DNA from: Hydractinia symbiolongicarpus
Taxonomy: Eukaryota; Cnidaria; Hydrozoa; Anthoathecata; Hydractiniidae
Assembly: GCF_029227915.1 (NCBI RefSeq)
Contig: NC_079887.1
Location: 2,852,001 to 2,916,000 of the forward strand
DNA length: 64,000 bases
Direction: 5' to 3'
Both the position numbers and the translations under genes were made by a program. Position 1 is the stretch's first letter, and each line of letters opens with the position of its first letter. This document shows, one piece after another, positions 62,001 through 64,000 of this stretch. The notes under the pieces are model-generated. The model searched no databases. It saw only the letters and a program-made list of their open reading frames with translations, and had not been told where the DNA came from.

Positions 62001-64000
62001 AAGAAAGTACCCAGGGAGTAAACACATTTCCCAAAGGATTTTTTAAATTATTATTTCACCACTAAAACGCATGAGACTTGTAGTTTTCAAGAATGTTTTC
62101 ATTTTTGATGAGACGCTGAATAAAAGCAGTTTAATCGCCGGCAAACGGAAACCTGCGATTTCCTTAAATCCCGGACTCGGCCCGTATAGTCAAAAGTATA
62201 CAAAGAAAGTACCCAGGGAGTAAACTCATTTCCCGAACGATTTTTTATATTATTTTTTTACCACTAAACGCATGAGACTTGTAGTTTTCAAAAATATTTT
62301 GATATTTGATGGGACGCTGGATAAAAGAGGTTTAATCGCCGGCAAACGAAAATCCGCGATTTCCCGTAAATCCCGGACTCGGCCCGTATAGTCAAAAGTA
62401 TACAAAGAAAGTACCCAGGGAGTAAACTCATTTCCCGAACGATTTTTTAAATTACTTTTTCACCACTAAAACGCATGAGACTTGTAGTTTTCAAAAATGT
62501 TTTCATTTTTGATGAGACGCTGAATAAAAGAAGTTTAATCGCAGGCAAACGAAAACCCGCGATTTCCCGTAAATCCCGGGCTTGGCCCGTATAGTCAAAA
62601 GTATACAAAAAAGTACCCAGGGAGTAAACTCATTTTCCGAACGATTTTTTATATTACTTTTTTACCACTAAACGCATGAGACTTGTAGTTTTCAAAAATA
62701 TTTTCATATTTGATGGGACGCTGAATAAAAGAAGTTTAATCGCCGGCAAACGAAAATCCGGGATTTCCCGTAAATCCCGGACTCGGCCCGTATAGTCAAA
62801 AGTATACAAAGAAAGTACCCAGGGAGTAAACTCATTTCCCGAACGATTTTTTAAATTATTTTTTCACCACTAAACCGCATGAGACTTGTAGTTTTTAAAA
62901 ATGTTTTCATTTTTGATGAGACGCTGAATAAAAGAAGTTTAATCGCCGGCAAACAAAAACCCGCGATTTCCCGTAAATCCCGGGCTTGGCCCGTATAATC
63001 AAAAGTATACAAAGAAAGTACCCAGGGAGTAAACTCATTTCCCGAACGATTTTTTATATTATTTTTTTACCACTAAACGCATGAGACTTGTAGTTTTCAA
63101 AACTATTTTCATATTTGATGGGACGCTGAATAAAAGGAGTTTAATCGCCGGCAAACGAAAATCCGCGATTTCCCGTAAATCCCGGGCTTGGCCCGTATAA
63201 TCAAAAGTATACAAAGAAAGTACCCAGGGAGTAAACTCATTTCCCGAACGATTTTTCATATTATTTTTTTACCACTAAACGCATGAGACTTGTAGTTTTC
63301 AAAACTATTTTCATATTTGATGGGACGCTGAATAAAAGGAGTTTAATCGCCGGCAAACGAAAATCCGCGATTTCCCGTAAATCCCGGACTCGGCCCGTAT
63401 AGTCAAAAGTATACAAAGAAAGTACCCAAGGAGTAAACACATTTCCCAAACGATTTTTTAAATTATTATTTCACCACTAAAACGCATGAGACTTGTAGTT
63501 TTCAAGAATGTTTTCATTTTTGATGAGACGCTGAATAAAAGCAGTTTAATCGCCGGCAAACGGAAACCTGCGATTTCCTTAAATCCCGGACTCGGCCCGT
63601 ATAGTCAAAAGTATACAAAGAAAGTACCCAGGGAGTAAACTCATTTCCCGAACGATTTTTTATATTATTTTTTTACCACTAAACGCATGAGACTTGTAGT
63701 TTTCAAAAATATTTTCATATTTGATGGGACGCTGGATAAAAGAAGTTTAATCGCCGGCAAACGAAAATCCGCGATTTCCCGTAAATCCCGGACTCGGCCC
63801 GTATAGTCAAAAGTATACAAAGAAAGTACCCAGGGAGTAAACTCATTTCCCGAACGATTTTTTAAATTACTTTTTCACCACTAAAACGCATGAGACTTGT
63901 AGTTTTCAAAAATGTTTTCATTTTTGATGAGACGCTGAATAAAAGAAGTTTAATCGCAGGCAAACGAAAACCCGCGATTTCCCGTAAATCCCGGGCTTGG
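62000..64000 (-). repeat. Higher-order repeat, 7 monomers, period 1415 bp, running off the window
   Basis: GCAAACGGAAACCTGCG with TTTCCTTAAATCC is at 62141 and 63556, and GCAGGCAAACG is at 62541 and 63956, both 1415 bp apart. Monomers with TTCAAAACTATTT and AATAAAAGGAGTTTAATC occur at about 61680, 61880, 63097 and 63299, fitting the same step. The second copy is incomplete at the window end. Confidence 0.86.

Larger units (their letters stand above)
17698..64000 (-). repeat. Right arm of the same satellite array, reverse orientation
   Basis: About 228 monomers of the same 203-bp satellite lie here, all as the reverse complement of the left arm. On the plus strand the landmarks read CCCGGACTCGGCCCGTATAG, TCAAAAGTATACAAAGAAAG, TACCCAGGGAGTAAACTCAT, CACCACTAAAACGCATGAGA, CATTTTTGATGAGACGCTGA and AGTTTAATCGCCGGCAAACG. 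I saw no return to forward orientation before the end of the window. The last base is inside a monomer, so the array continues. Compared with the left arm, type C monomers are much more frequent and type D monomers are absent, so this arm is not simply a flipped copy of the left one. Confidence 0.98.

Noticed and set aside
1-64000. CRISPR array
   Set aside because: The repeat is direct and regular, but the whole 203-bp unit is repeated. There are no unique spacers, no 20-50 bp repeats and no cas genes.
1-64000. Bacterial or phage promoters, ribosome binding sites or terminators
   Set aside because: Short matches such as GTATAC or T runs occur in every monomer as part of the repeat, with no gene attached.

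Overview
The window is one uninterrupted block of satellite DNA. Every stretch I read, from base 1 to base 64000, is a copy or fragment of one monomer of about 203 bp. I estimate roughly 315 copies: about 87 in the left arm and about 228 in the right. I found no unique sequence, no recognisable gene, no RNA gene, no transposon and no CRISPR array. The array runs off both ends of the window. This organisation (tens of kb of tandem 200-bp monomers grouped into higher-order repeats) is typical of eukaryotic heterochromatin, either centromeric, pericentromeric or subtelomeric. I do not recognise the satellite family and cannot name the organism. A hand-assembled typical monomer has 76 G+C in 203 bases (about 37%) but 13 CpG dinucleotides, clearly more than its composition predicts. 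This argues against long-term CpG methylation and decay in this array.

Layout. Bases 1 to about 17697 carry monomers in one orientation (called forward here). Bases from about 17698 to 64000 carry them in the reverse orientation. The switch is a single fold-back junction with a loop of about 30 nt, where the array turns on itself. Within each arm, monomers belong to several variant types. Type A is the commonest. Type B has TCACAGGG and CATTCGAC in place of TCCCTGGG and CTTTTGAC. Type C has TCAAATATGAAAATATTT and a shortened GCGTTTAGTGG. Type D has CCTCTTTCATTAAGCG. Type D was seen only in the left arm. Type C is abundant in the right arm from about 22.2 kb onwards and was seen only twice in the left arm.

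Higher-order structure. Blocks of several monomers are repeated with shared private variants. Periods read from such markers are about 2024 bp (10 monomers, 8.7-13.0 kb), 2431 bp (12 monomers, 11.7-16.6 kb), 1013 bp (5 monomers, 18.2-20.2 kb), 810 bp (4 monomers, 29.5-31.2 kb and 51.7-53.3 kb), 1821 bp (9 monomers, 30.9-34.4 kb), 1008 bp (5 monomers, 39.3-41.4 kb), about 1416 bp (7 monomers, 41.5-45.5 kb and elsewhere), 1620 bp (8 monomers, 48.6-51.5 kb), 406 bp (2 monomers, 56.5-57.4 kb) and 1415 bp (7 monomers, 62-64 kb). There is no single dominant repeat unit. The array looks like a mosaic of many local duplications of different sizes, some nested.

Coding potential. Short open frames of about 60 to 110 codons recur throughout, nearly all coding variants of the same peptide read along the monomer. 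They are a by-product of the repeat: 203 is not a multiple of 3, so each monomer shifts the frame by two bases and no frame survives much beyond one monomer. I annotate no CDS. The most notable items are the strand-switch junction, the arm-specific variants, the CpG enrichment, the repeated use of a 7-monomer duplication length, and two dyads plus a variant-dependent G-quadruplex motif within the monomer.
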